Origin: Spongiimicrobium salis | GTDB lineage: Bacteria; Bacteroidota; Bacteroidia; Flavobacteriales; Flavobacteriaceae | Length of the DNA: 64,000 bases | Reading direction: 5' to 3' | NCBI RefSeq assembly: GCF_043678055.1 | Contig: NZ_JBHEQA010000006.1 | Span: 62,001 to 126,000, forward strand | Shown: piece after piece, positions 8,744-16,240 of the stretch | Layout: each line of letters opens with the position of its first letter | Numbering within the stretch: position 1 is the stretch's first letter | Position numbers and translations under genes: made by a program | The notes under the pieces: model-generated | The model's input: only the letters and a program-made list of their open reading frames with translations | The model's database searches: none | Told to the model about the DNA's origin: nothing

Positions 8744-8898
8744 TTGAGGGTTGAGGTATTCGCAATTGGGAATGAGGTATTAGGTTTGAGTTTGAACTAC
8801 GAAGTTGCAAACTTCGCAGAACGTGTCAGTTCGAGCGCAGTCGAGAATGAGTATGAGTGTTACAAAGTTGCAAACTTCGCAGAACGTGTCAGTTCGAG

Positions 8899-8918
8899 CC
8901 TGCCTACCGTCAGGCAGG
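8899..8918. repeat. 20-base hairpin inserted within a repeat module
   Basis: CCTGCCTACCGTCAGGCAGG is a perfect 7-base stem with a 6-base loop. It sits exactly between TTCGAG (8893-8898) and CGCAGTCGAG (8919-8928). In the sister copy at 8830-8845 these two halves are directly joined, so the hairpin looks like a discrete insertion. A variant with one extra base and changes in the left arm occupies 8474-8494. Confidence 0.8.
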
Positions 8919-9065
8919 CGCAGTCGAGAACGAGAGCACCTACCTGTCGGCATACAGGCGCTGTCGAGAACCACCACTTCCTATAAACCCATAGAAAAAT
9001 TAACTCCAATCCAAATTATTTTACATTTTTCCACAAAATATTAGGATAATAAAAAATTCCGAACG

Positions 9066-9073
9066 TATATTTG
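9066..9073 (+). promoter_or_regulatory. -7 element for the SAM-I/fusion-gene transcript
   Basis: TATATTTG fits the Bacteroidota TAnnTTTG element exactly. No good TTTG lies at the usual distance upstream; TTAG at 9041-9044 is the nearest. Transcription would start near 9079, about 25 bases before the riboswitch. Confidence 0.55.
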
Positions 9074-9103
9074 TCCCTTCAAAGTTCAAACGCTTATTGA
9101 ATG

Positions 9104-9202
9104 GTTATCAAGAAAGGTGGAGGGAATAGACCCTATGAAGCCTTAGCAACCCTTTGTGCAACGCAAAGAAGGTGCTACATTCTATCCTCCGGGACAGATA
9201 AC
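9104..9202 (+). promoter_or_regulatory. SAM-I riboswitch (S-box) upstream of the metX-thrA fusion
   Basis: P1 is GTTATC (9104-9109) with GATAAC (9197-9202). Between them is the SAM-I core: AAGAAAGGTGGAGGGAATAG, ACCCTATGAA and CTTAGCAACC, then P3 (CTTTG...CAAAG), then AAGGTGCTA before a short P4. The same core occurs at 24255-24376 with compensating changes in P3. SAM binding to this class normally favours a terminator; a hairpin follows directly at 9207. Confidence 0.95.
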
Positions 9203-9206
9203 AATA

Positions 9207-9236
9207 ACGGAAGTCTTCCGTAATTCACTTTTCTTC
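9207..9236 (+). terminator. Candidate expression-platform hairpin of the SAM-I riboswitch
   Basis: ACGGAAG (9207-9213) and CTTCCGT (9215-9221) are inverted, giving a realistic 5-base stem with 5-base loop. A pyrimidine/U-rich tract follows from 9229. It begins five bases after P1, where a SAM-controlled terminator would be expected. The stem is short, so this is tentative. Confidence 0.45.
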
Positions 9237-9329
9237 TTAACACTTTTTTTGATACGCACTATACAGAAGTATAGCATGTTTGTTTTTTTAATGGAATAGA
9301 ATCTAGTATAGCTAAGTAGAAGAGGAAAA

Positions 9330-12300
9330 ATGATGCAGCATCTCGAATTAAAATCATATACCACCTATAGTGGAACCACTTTGGATATCCCATTGTCCTT
9401 CCAATTGTTTGGACCGGAATTGCACACGGCGCCCATAGTACTGGTCAACCATGCCTTGACCGGAAATTCCAATGTCAGCGGGGAAAAAGGCTGGTGGGCC
9501 GCTTTGATCGGCGATGGAAAATGCATTAATACCACAAAATATACGGTCCTGGCTTTTAACGTGCCTGGAAATGGACATGATGGTTTCCTGATTGAAAATT
9601 ATAAGGACTTTGTAGCGGGAGATATCGCGGAAATCTTTTTGAAGGGATTGGCTGCTTTAGAAATCACTAAACTATATGCCATCATTGGAGGTTCCCTAGG
9701 AGGAGGGATTGCCTGGGAAATGGCCGCAATACGACCGGATATCACGGAGCACCTTATTCCTGTGGCGACCGACTGGAAATCGACCGATTGGTTGATTGCC
9801 AATTGCCAGATCCAAGAGCAATTTTTGGTGAATTCCAAACAACCCGTCCATGACGCCCGTATGCATGCCATGCTCTGTTATCGCACTCCGGAATCCTTTA
9901 AAGAACGTTTTAGCCGAAGTACCAATGAAGAATTGCAGGTGTTTAATGTGGAAAGTTGGTTGACGCATCACGGCAAAAAGCTGCAAGAACGCTTTCAATT
10001 GGCGGCCTATAAACTCATGAACCAGTTGTTAAAAACCATTGATATTACCCGAAATGGAGAAGAGGCTTTTGTGGCATTGCAAAAAAGTAACACCCATATT
10101 CATATTGTAGGGGTAGATTCGGACCTCTTTTTTACGGCAAAGGAAAACAAGGAAACCTATAAGCAATTGGCCCAAGCCAATAGTAATGTAACCTATGGGG
10201 AAGTGGAATCTCCCCATGGTCACGATGCCTTTTTAATAGAGTTTGAACAATTGGAAACGCTCTTAAAAGAGGTCTTCCATAAGCATGGAAAAGGGCAGGG
10301 GTGGAAGGTCTTAAAATTTGGTGGAAAGTCCCTGGGGAATGGAGAAGGTATCGCCAATGTGTTGGATATCGTTACGGCCAAGGCCCAAGGAGGAGAGCAA
10401 ATAGCTATTGTACTGTCCGCTCGCGGCAAAGCTACCGACCAGTTGGAAGGGATACTCAAAAAGGCCGTAAAGGGGAAATCCTATCAGGAGGAATTTGACG
10501 CTTTTAAAACGTACCAACAAGATCAATACCATCGGGTCGATTTTAGTGTTGAATTCGATGCCTTATGGAAACTGTTTGAAGGGGTGTCTTTATTGGGAGA
10601 TTATAGCCATAAAATAAAAGATGAGGTACTGTCTTACGGAGAATTGATCTCGGTTAAACTAGTAACGCAATTGTTGCACGAAAAAGGAATTGAAACCAAG
10701 CAAATAGATTCCAGACAGTTGATTAAAACGGATGCGACTTTTGGTGATGCCCAGGTGTTGGAATTGTTGTCCAAAGAGAATGTATTGGCTGCATTTTCAG
10801 ATCTGGAAGCAGGCTGTATTCCTATTGTAACAGGTTTTATTGCCTCTAATATGGAGAATGAAACCACTACTCTAGGAAGAAATGGCAGTAATTATACGGC
10901 CTCCCTATTGGCCAATTTCCTCAATGCAGAGGAACTTCAGAGTTATACGCATGTAGATGGTATTTTTACGGCAAATCCGGATCTGGTTCCGGATGCCAGG
11001 CGTATTTCTCAATTATCTTATGGGGAAGCCAATGAGTTGGCCAATTTTGGAGCGACCATATTGCATGCTAAAACCATTATTCCCCTGCTAGAGAAGAATA
11101 TTCCTTTACGAATATTAAATACCTTCAATAATGATAATGAAGGGACTTTGATCAGCGCTGAAACGAGTAAAGAAGGCATTAAATCCCTTTCGGTGATCGA
11201 AGATATGGCCCTCATTAACCTTGAAGGGCGCGGCCTATTGGGAAAAGTGGGCGTTGATGCCCGTATCTTTAAGGCTTTGGGGAATAACAATATCAATGTG
11301 AGTATTATCTCCCAAGGCTCCTCTGAACGCGGTATAGGATTGGTGGTAGAGGCGAAAAAAGCGACCAAGGCAAAGAAAGCGCTGGAGACAGAATTTCAGG
11401 ATGATTTTTATACCAAGGATATCAATATGATCACCGTACTCCGTGAAGTTTCTGTAATCTCTATTGTAGGTCAGGACCTCAGTACCTTCCATAAACCGTA
11501 TAACGAGTTGATCAAGAACGGGATTGTTCCTTTGCTTTTCAACAACACCATTACGGGAAAGAATGTGAGTTTGGTGCTGCAGAAAGCACATTTGCACAAG
11601 GCCTTGAATGTAATGCACGGACAGGTTTTTGGAATCAGTAAAAAAGTGAATCTCGCTATTTTTGGACATGGCAATGTAGGCGGAACCCTAATCGATCAGA
11701 TTTTAAAATCTGCAAAAACCATTGAGAAACGCAAAGGGATTCAGCTCCATATTTTTGCAGTGGCCAATTCCAGAAAAGTCTTATTGAATGCCTACGGAGT
11801 GACCAAAAATTGGCGTTCCTCGCTTAGAGAAAATGGCATTGGGTATACCCCAGCAGATGTCTTCGATTTTGCAGAGAAGCATCACTTGGAAAACCTGATT
11901 GCCATAGACAATACGGCTAGTTTGGACTTTGTGGAACAATATGCAACATTTATTGCCAATGGCTATGATATGGTATCCTCCAATAAAATCGCAAATACCT
12001 TGGATTTTGGCTATTACGAAACATTACGGCAGGTACTGGACAAGCATCAAAAGCAGTACTTGTACGAAACCAATGTGGGTGCCGGACTTCCTTTGATCGA
12101 TACGATCAAATTATTGCATTTGTCCGGGGAAAATATCACCCGAATTAAAGGCGTATTTTCAGGTTCCCTGAGTTATATTTTCAATACGTTTTCCGAGGTG
12201 GACGCTCCTTTTTCCCATATTGTACAGGAGGCCATGGCCAAAGGATTTACTGAGCCTGATGCACGGGAAGACCTTTCGGGGAATGACGTAGGGAGAAAAT

Positions 12301-12716
12301 TATTGATTTTGGCCCGGGAATTGGATTTGAGGAACGAATTTTCGGATATTGCCATCCAAAATCTCATTCCTGCTGGATTACAAGAAATTTCAAGAGAGGA
12401 ATTTCAAGAACAGATTTCTTCCTTGGATGAAGCATTTCATCGCTTAAAACAAGAACAAGCCCCAGGACACGTACTGCGCTATGTGGGAGATTTGTCCGGA
12501 AATTTGCAGAAAGAAAAAGGTACCCTAGAAGTGAAACTCATTTCTGTGCCCAAAGAAAGTGCCCTGGGCCAGGTAAAGGGATCAGATTCTATTATAGAGA
12601 TCTATACAGAATCTTATGGAGAGAACCCTCTGGTAATTCAGGGTGCAGGCGCCGGTGCAGCCGTGACTGCGAGAGGAGTTTTTGGCGACATATTGCGAAT
12701 TGCAGAAAAAGGATAG
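9330..12716 (+). CDS. metX-thrA: Trifunctional fusion: homoserine O-acetyltransferase (MetX)-aspartate kinase-homoserine dehydrogenase
   Basis: The 1128-residue chain has three parts. Residues 1-320 are an alpha/beta-hydrolase of the MetX family: nucleophile Ser122 in GGSLGG, Asp265 in VDSDLFF and His298 in GHDAFL form the expected triad. Residues about 326-770 are an aspartate kinase ('KFGGKSLGNGEG', 'LSARGKATD') with ACT-type regulatory repeats. From about 771 a homoserine dehydrogenase starts with the NAD(P) motif 'AIFGHGNVGG' and contains 'NVGAGLPLIDT'. The enzyme would phosphorylate aspartate, reduce aspartate semialdehyde to homoserine and acylate homoserine; semialdehyde dehydrogenase is elsewhere. 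It lies behind a SAM-I riboswitch and 94 bases before metZ. ATG at 9330 follows AGAGGA; ATG at 9333 is equally possible. Acetyl versus succinyl donor is not proven by sequence. Confidence 0.92.
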   Translation: MMQHLELKSYTTYSGTTLDIPLSFQLFGPELHTAPIVLVNHALTGNSNVSGEKGWWAALIGDGKCINTTKYTVLAFNVPGNGHDGFLIENYKDFVAGDIAEIFLKGLAALEITKLYAIIGGSLGGGIAWEMAAIRPDITEHLIPVATDWKSTDWLIANCQIQEQFLVNSKQPVHDARMHAMLCYRTPESFKERFSRSTNEELQVFNVESWLTHHGKKLQERFQLAAYKLMNQLLKTIDITRNGEEAFVALQKSNTHIHIVGVDSDLFFTAKENKETYKQLAQANSNVTYGEVESPHGHDAFLIEFEQLETLLKEVFHKHGKGQGWKVLKFGGKSLGNGEGIANVLDIVTAKAQGGEQIAIVLSARGKATDQLEGILKKAVKGKSYQEEFDAFKTYQQDQYHRVDFSVEFDALWKLFEGVSLLGDYSHKIKDEVLSYGELISVKLVTQLLHEKGIETKQIDSRQLIKTDATFGDAQVLELLSKENVLAAFSDLEAGCIPIVTGFIASNMENETTTLGRNGSNYTASLLANFLNAEELQSYTHVDGIFTANPDLVPDARRISQLSYGEANELANFGATILHAKTIIPLLEKNIPLRILNTFNNDNEGTLISAETSKEGIKSLSVIEDMALINLEGRGLLGKVGVDARIFKALGNNNINVSIISQGSSERGIGLVVEAKKATKAKKALETEFQDDFYTKDINMITVLREVSVISIVGQDLSTFHKPYNELIKNGIVPLLFNNTITGKNVSLVLQKAHLHKALNVMHGQVFGISKKVNLAIFGHGNVGGTLIDQILKSAKTIEKRKGIQLHIFAVANSRKVLLNAYGVTKNWRSSLRENGIGYTPADVFDFAEKHHLENLIAIDNTASLDFVEQYATFIANGYDMVSSNKIANTLDFGYYETLRQVLDKHQKQYLYETNVGAGLPLIDTIKLLHLSGENITRIKGVFSGSLSYIFNTFSEVDAPFSHIVQEAMAKGFTEPDAREDLSGNDVGRKLLILARELDLRNEFSDIAIQNLIPAGLQEISREEFQEQISSLDEAFHRLKQEQAPGHVLRYVGDLSGNLQKEKGTLEVKLISVPKESALGQVKGSDSIIEIYTESYGENPLVIQGAGAGAAVTARGVFGDILRIAEKG

Positions 12717-12743
12717 TTGAAATTTGAGTAATGAAATATAATA

Positions 12744-12774
12744 ATTGCCCCTTTGAGGGGATTTGGAGATGTTT
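12744..12774. repeat. CCCCTTTGAGGGG intergenic repeat, copy 2
   Basis: ATTGCCCCTTTGAGGGGATT followed by TGGAGATGTTT resembles the element at 8712-8743. It lies between the fusion gene and metZ, so the hairpin could modulate the second gene of the transcript. Confidence 0.55.
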
Positions 12775-12810
12775 AAGACTCCATCACAAAAATGACATAA
12801 CAATACGATC

Positions 12811-13980
12811 ATGAAAAAGAAATTTGAAACAGAAGCCATACGGACCCACACAGAACGAACACAATTTTTAGAGCATACGACTCCAATGTATGTTACCTCA
12901 AGTTTTGTTTTTGAAGATGCCGAGGACATGCGGGCTTCCTTTGCCGAAGAGAAAGACAGAAATATATATTCGCGCTATTCCAACCCCAATTCTTCCGAGT
13001 TTATAGAAAAAGTATGCAAGATGGAAGGCGCAGAGGCCGGTTTTGCCTTTGCATCGGGTATGGCTGCCGTTTTCTCCACTTTTGCGGCTTTATTGGATAG
13101 TGGAGACCATATTATTTCGGCACGAAATATTTTTGGTTCCACCCATACTTTATTTACTAAATTCTTGCCCAAATGGAATATTACGGCCAGCTATTTTGAT
13201 ATTACCGCTTTGGATCAGATCGATGCCCTGGTGACGCCAAATACCAAAGTACTGTATGCCGAATCGCCTACCAATCCGGGGGTGGATATTTTAGATTTGG
13301 AAGCCTTGGGAAAAATTGCAAAAAAACATGGCTTGTTGTTGATTATTGATAATTGTTTTGCCTCTCCTTATCTGCAGCAGCCCATTAAGTATGGCGCTGA
13401 TCTGGTCATTCATTCCGGGACGAAATTGATGGACGGTCAAGGACGTGTATTGGCAGGAATTACGGTAGGAAGTGCCGAATTAATGGATAAAGTATATCGC
13501 TTTTCGCGTATTACCGGACCCGCCTTGTCTCCCTTTAATGCATGGATATTGTCCAAAAGTCTTGAAACACTGGGGCTACGTGTGGATCGCCATTGTGAAA
13601 ATGCCTTAAAAGTTGCTGAATTTTTAGAAAATCACCCTAAGGTAAATTGGGTGAAATACCCCTTTTTAAAATCACATCCCCAATATGAAGTGGCTAAAAA
13701 ACAAATGAAAGCCGGAGGTTGCGTGGTCGCCTTTGAGATCAATGGGGGCGTAGCAGCGGGAAAACGATTTTTCAATGCCATAAAACTCTTATCCCTATCG
13801 GCAAATTTAGGCGACTCCAGAAGTATTGTAACACATCCAGCCTCCACAACGCATAGCAAGCTTTCCTCAGAAGAGCGGCAAGCTGGTGGTATCACGGATG
13901 GTATGGTGCGTTTATCGGTAGGTTTGGAACATTGCGATGATATTATTGCAGATGTAACCCAAGCCTTGGAAGAGGCTTAA
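12811..13980 (+). CDS. metZ: O-acyl-homoserine sulfhydrylase (Cys/Met metabolism PLP enzyme)
   Basis: This 389-residue PLP enzyme of the trans-sulfuration family has the PLP lysine at about residue 205 in 'VIHSGTKLMDGQGR'. The GQGR sequence after it is characteristic of MetZ-type sulfhydrylases. Other family features are 'YSRYSNPN' near residue 55, 'SGMAAVFSTFAALL' near 80, and the C-terminal 'VTHPASTTHSKLS' and 'VRLSVGLEH' motifs. It would combine O-acylhomoserine from the upstream fusion enzyme with sulfide from the nearby sulfate-assimilation operon to give homocysteine. It is probably read from the same SAM-I-controlled promoter. Cystathionine synthase or lyase activity is a less likely alternative. 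Confidence 0.88.
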   Translation: MKKKFETEAIRTHTERTQFLEHTTPMYVTSSFVFEDAEDMRASFAEEKDRNIYSRYSNPNSSEFIEKVCKMEGAEAGFAFASGMAAVFSTFAALLDSGDHIISARNIFGSTHTLFTKFLPKWNITASYFDITALDQIDALVTPNTKVLYAESPTNPGVDILDLEALGKIAKKHGLLLIIDNCFASPYLQQPIKYGADLVIHSGTKLMDGQGRVLAGITVGSAELMDKVYRFSRITGPALSPFNAWILSKSLETLGLRVDRHCENALKVAEFLENHPKVNWVKYPFLKSHPQYEVAKKQMKAGGCVVAFEINGGVAAGKRFFNAIKLLSLSANLGDSRSIVTHPASTTHSKLSSEERQAGGITDGMVRLSVGLEHCDDIIADVTQALEEA

Positions 13981-14010
13981 TAGGTAGCGAAATGGTGTAT
14001 ACTAGAAAAA

Positions 14011-14044
14011 AAAGGCCCAAAATCAGTGAATTTGGGCCTTTTTA
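14011..14044. terminator. Bidirectional terminator between convergent genes
   Basis: AAAGGCCCAAA (14011-14021) pairs with TTTGGGCCTTT (14031-14041), loop of 9. An A-run precedes it and a T-run follows, so it can end metZ on the plus strand and the lipoprotein gene on the minus strand. Confidence 0.9.
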
Positions 14045-14060
14045 TGCTTAATTAAGATTA

Positions 14061-14597
14061 CTATCTTGTTAATGTCATAGTATAGGTAGCAGATACGGAT
14101 GAGGTAAATCCTAATTCAGATTCCGTTTCATCAATATCGACACGTAATGAAAGTCGATTTTCAGAGAATTCCGTAATATCAAAAGGAACATCTACACCAT
14201 CGTCGGAGAAAATCAACTGATTGTTCTCAATGCGCCAGGTAGAAGTTTCAAAAAAATCTTCCCCAGGTACCTCCTCAGTTTCTGTAACTCCTGCTATTTC
14301 CGTAGTGATTACTGTAGTATAGCTTCCGCTACTGGTAACCATTTGCGGGTCGCCGGAAAAAGTAACCAAGGTGTCGAAATCCTGTCCGACCGCTGTAAAA
14401 TTAGCATTGATTTCAAGACCTAGGGCATTACTTTCAACCCTACCGTTAGTCGTTTCTAATTCCACTAAATTCCAGTCGCCAAGGATATCCGTGGATGCCA
14501 TTACCGGATCAATATCTACACCGGAGGAATCATCACTGTCACAAGAAGCTATAAAGAGCGTCAACGTAAAAAGAAAAATAAGATTTAGTTTTTTCAT
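14061..14597 (-). CDS. Lipocalin-like lipoprotein
   Basis: This 178-residue protein has a lipoprotein signal: a hydrophobic helix then FIASC, so the mature protein begins at about Cys19 with an acidic CDSDDSS linker. The rest is beta-rich with a 'GDWNLVELE' start and 'FFETSTWRIENNQLIFSDDG', which resembles the small lipocalin-like lipoproteins common in Bacteroidota. The ligand is unknown. It is a single gene between metZ (convergent) and an Rrf2 regulator (divergent). Confidence 0.7.
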   Translation of the reverse strand: MKKLNLIFLFTLTLFIASCDSDDSSGVDIDPVMASTDILGDWNLVELETTNGRVESNALGLEINANFTAVGQDFDTLVTFSGDPQMVTSSGSYTTVITTEIAGVTETEEVPGEDFFETSTWRIENNQLIFSDDGVDVPFDITEFSENRLSLRVDIDETESELGFTSSVSATYTMTLTR

Positions 14598-14704
14598 AGT
14601 TTTAAAATAAGGTTGATTTTAATCATGTTTACTTGCTGCTAACGCAAGATTTTATAAAAAAGTATTTAAAGCGGGTTTTTGCAATATTTCCCTATCTTAG
14701 TCCT

Positions 14705-15115
14705 ATGCTATCCAAAAAAACCAAATACGGCCTTAAAGCGCTTGTTTTTCTTGCAAATCAAGAGCATAAAGTCCCCGTTCAAATTGCCGAAATTGCCAAA
14801 CAAGAGAATATTTCACAAAAATTTCTGGAGACAATACTCCTCAGTTTGCGAAAAACAGGATTCTTAGGTTCAAAAAAAGGAAAAGGCGGTGGCTACTATT
14901 TAATTAAGGACCCGGCAGACATTCCGATGACCAGCGTCATGCGGGTTTTGGAAGGCCCTATAGCCATGGTGTCTTGCGTGAGTCTTAATTTTTACGAAAA
15001 ATGTGATGATTGCGTGGATGAGAAAGAGTGTTCTGTCCATAAACTCATGCTACAAGTTCGGGATAGTGCCTTGGAAGTCTACCGTAACAATACCTTGGCC
15101 GATTTGATCAATTGA
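14705..15115 (+). CDS. Rrf2-family transcriptional regulator, probable local regulator of sulfate assimilation
   Basis: From the ATG at 14705 the protein is 136 residues and begins 'MLSKKTKYGLKALVFLA', the standard Rrf2 winged-helix start; the frame is open upstream to 14633 but that extension is not family-like. The helix-turn-helix covers about residues 25-65 ('ENISQKFLETILLSLRKTGFL') with the wing 'KKGKGGGYYL'. Five cysteines lie between about 94 and 118 (CVSLNFYEKC, DDC, KEC), more than the three typical of an IscR-type iron-sulfur site. The gene lies 186 bases upstream of the cys operon in the same direction. By analogy with CymR/IscR-type Rrf2 proteins it may sense cysteine status or an iron-sulfur cluster; that role is inferred. 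Confidence 0.85.
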   Translation: MLSKKTKYGLKALVFLANQEHKVPVQIAEIAKQENISQKFLETILLSLRKTGFLGSKKGKGGGYYLIKDPADIPMTSVMRVLEGPIAMVSCVSLNFYEKCDDCVDEKECSVHKLMLQVRDSALEVYRNNTLADLIN

Positions 15116-15196
15116 TCTGCAATTTCGGATTAAAGAAGAATACTTCTTGTAATATTTCCAATAAATTCTCGTTTTTATTAATAATCTACTAAAACT

Positions 15197-15289
15197 ATAG
15201 GGTAATAGGTAAAGTTGATGTTTTTTTAACGACTACTTCTATGAAATTGTTTTAATTTTGTTTTTCCTATTAAATCGATAGGGTATTAG
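15197..15289 (+). promoter_or_regulatory. Candidate operator repeats in front of the cys operon
   Basis: ATAGGGTAATAG (15197-15208) and ATAGGGTATTAG (15278-15289) differ at one position and stand 81 bases apart. The second overlaps an inverted repeat, CCTAT (15266-15270) and ATAGG (15278-15282), the size of an Rrf2 dimer site. Both lie between the Rrf2 gene and the first gene of the operon. Binding is inferred from position and symmetry only. Confidence 0.45.
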
Positions 15290-15301
15290 AATTATCGCTT
15301 T

Positions 15302-15565
15302 ATGATTACAGACCAATTCATTTTAAACAAAAAATCCGACAAAGGAAGTTATGCTTCCGATAGAAAGTCAGAGAAACCGAAACGAAGTGTGGCAAAGTCC
15401 ATTAGTTGGAGGATAATAGGTACCTTAGATACCATAATTATTTCATGGATCATTACAGGGACGCTTACACTGGCATTTTCTATAGGCGCCGTTGAACTTT
15501 TTACAAAAATGATTTTGTATTTCTTTCATGAGCGTGCCTGGAATAGAATTGGATGGGGAAAATAA
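15302..15565 (+). CDS. DUF2061 small membrane protein
   Basis: This 87-residue protein has a charged N-terminal third followed by a DUF2061 domain ('AKSISWRIIGTLDTIIISWI', then 'ALELFTKMILYFFHERAWNR'-like end). Two hydrophobic segments span about residues 40-60 and 65-80, so it should sit in the inner membrane. It opens the sulfate assimilation run and is 14 bases before the cysH start. DUF2061 proteins are often found beside cys genes in Bacteroidota, but their biochemical role is not known to me; transport or membrane anchoring are possible. Confidence 0.85.
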   Translation: MITDQFILNKKSDKGSYASDRKSEKPKRSVAKSISWRIIGTLDTIIISWIITGTLTLAFSIGAVELFTKMILYFFHERAWNRIGWGK

Positions 15566-15579
15566 TAAAAAACAAGAGC

Positions 15580-16203
15580 ATGAATTTTACCTTAACACAG
15601 ATACAAGAACTCAATAACACCTATAGGGATCGTAGTCCGGAAGAAATTATCTCTTGGGCGATCAATACTAGTGGAAAGTCGATCATAACTACAAATTTCA
15701 GACCCTATGAAGTCGCAATTCTTCATGCTGTGGCTTCCGTGGATAACGAAATAGAAGTCATTTGGTGCGATACGGGATACAATACGCCCAACACCTATAG
15801 GCATGCAGAAGACTTAATTGAACGATTGGGCTTGAACATAAAATTATACGTTCCCAAACAGACCTCTTCCCATAGGGATGTGCTTATGGGGATTCCTGGA
15901 ATTGACGACCCCAAGCATGGGGAATTTACAGAACAAGTAAAGTTGGAGCCGTTTCGAAGAGCGATGGCAGAACATCAACCCGATCTTTGGTTTACCAACT
16001 TAAGGAAAGGGCAAACGGCCTTGCGGGATAGTTTGGATATTTTTAGCCTAAGTAAGGATGGGGTTTTAAAAGTGAGTCCTTTTTATCATTGGGACGATGC
16101 ACAGTTGGATGCATATCTGACAGAACATAAATTGCCCAATGAGCATAAATATTTTGACCCTACAAAAGTGTTGGAAAATAGAGAATGTGGATTACATTCT
16201 TAA
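15580..16203 (+). CDS. cysH: Phosphoadenylyl-sulfate reductase family protein
   Basis: From ATG 15580 the product is 207 residues of the PAPS/APS reductase family, which reduces activated sulfate to sulfite using thioredoxin or glutaredoxin. Visible motifs are 'ITTNFRPYEVAILH' (the SxGxE-type nucleotide loop region), 'VIWCDTGYNTPNTYRHAE', 'WFTNLRKGQTALR' and the catalytic C-terminal 'ECGLH'. The paired cysteines that hold the [4Fe-4S] cluster of APS reductases are absent: the equivalent place reads TEQVKLEPFRRAM. That points to a PAPS reductase. An upstream ATG at 15553 overlaps the previous gene and gives a poor N-terminus. It is followed after 37 bases by cysD. Confidence 0.9.
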   Translation: MNFTLTQIQELNNTYRDRSPEEIISWAINTSGKSIITTNFRPYEVAILHAVASVDNEIEVIWCDTGYNTPNTYRHAEDLIERLGLNIKLYVPKQTSSHRDVLMGIPGIDDPKHGEFTEQVKLEPFRRAMAEHQPDLWFTNLRKGQTALRDSLDIFSLSKDGVLKVSPFYHWDDAQLDAYLTEHKLPNEHKYFDPTKVLENRECGLHS

Positions 16204-16240
16204 CGAAAAGAAGAGAACAAAGAACTAAAATAAAGAACAA

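Larger units (their letters stand above)
8463..8973. repeat. Intergenic repeat island built from TTCGAG/CGCAGTCGAGAA modules
   Basis: This non-coding stretch between metK and the next promoter is made of repeated modules. A 34-base unit ending CAGAACGTGTCAGTTCGAG occurs at 8524-8557 (two differences), 8802-8835 and 8865-8898 (identical to each other). Each is followed by, or relates to, a CGCAGTCGAGAA(C/T)GAG tail at 8495-8510, 8836-8851 and 8919-8934, with a related CGCTGTCGAGAACC at 8959-8972. The order is mosaic and not tandem. Short open frames through it are repeat artefacts. I recall similar sequences between genes of other Flavobacteriaceae, but cannot check this here. Confidence 0.85.

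Noticed and set aside
8524..8898. CRISPR-like array
   Set aside because: Only three copies of the 34-base unit, with unequal distances (278 and 63 bases), no uniform spacers and no cas genes.
8457..9044. Several short open frames on both strands (about 63-95 residues)
   Set aside because: They arise from the repeat modules and contain the same repeated peptides in different frames; the region is better explained as non-coding repeats.
10290..10320. Assembly artefact joining metX and thrA
   Set aside because: The frame is continuous through a plausible linker (residues 318-326), and similar fusions are known to me in Flavobacteriaceae.
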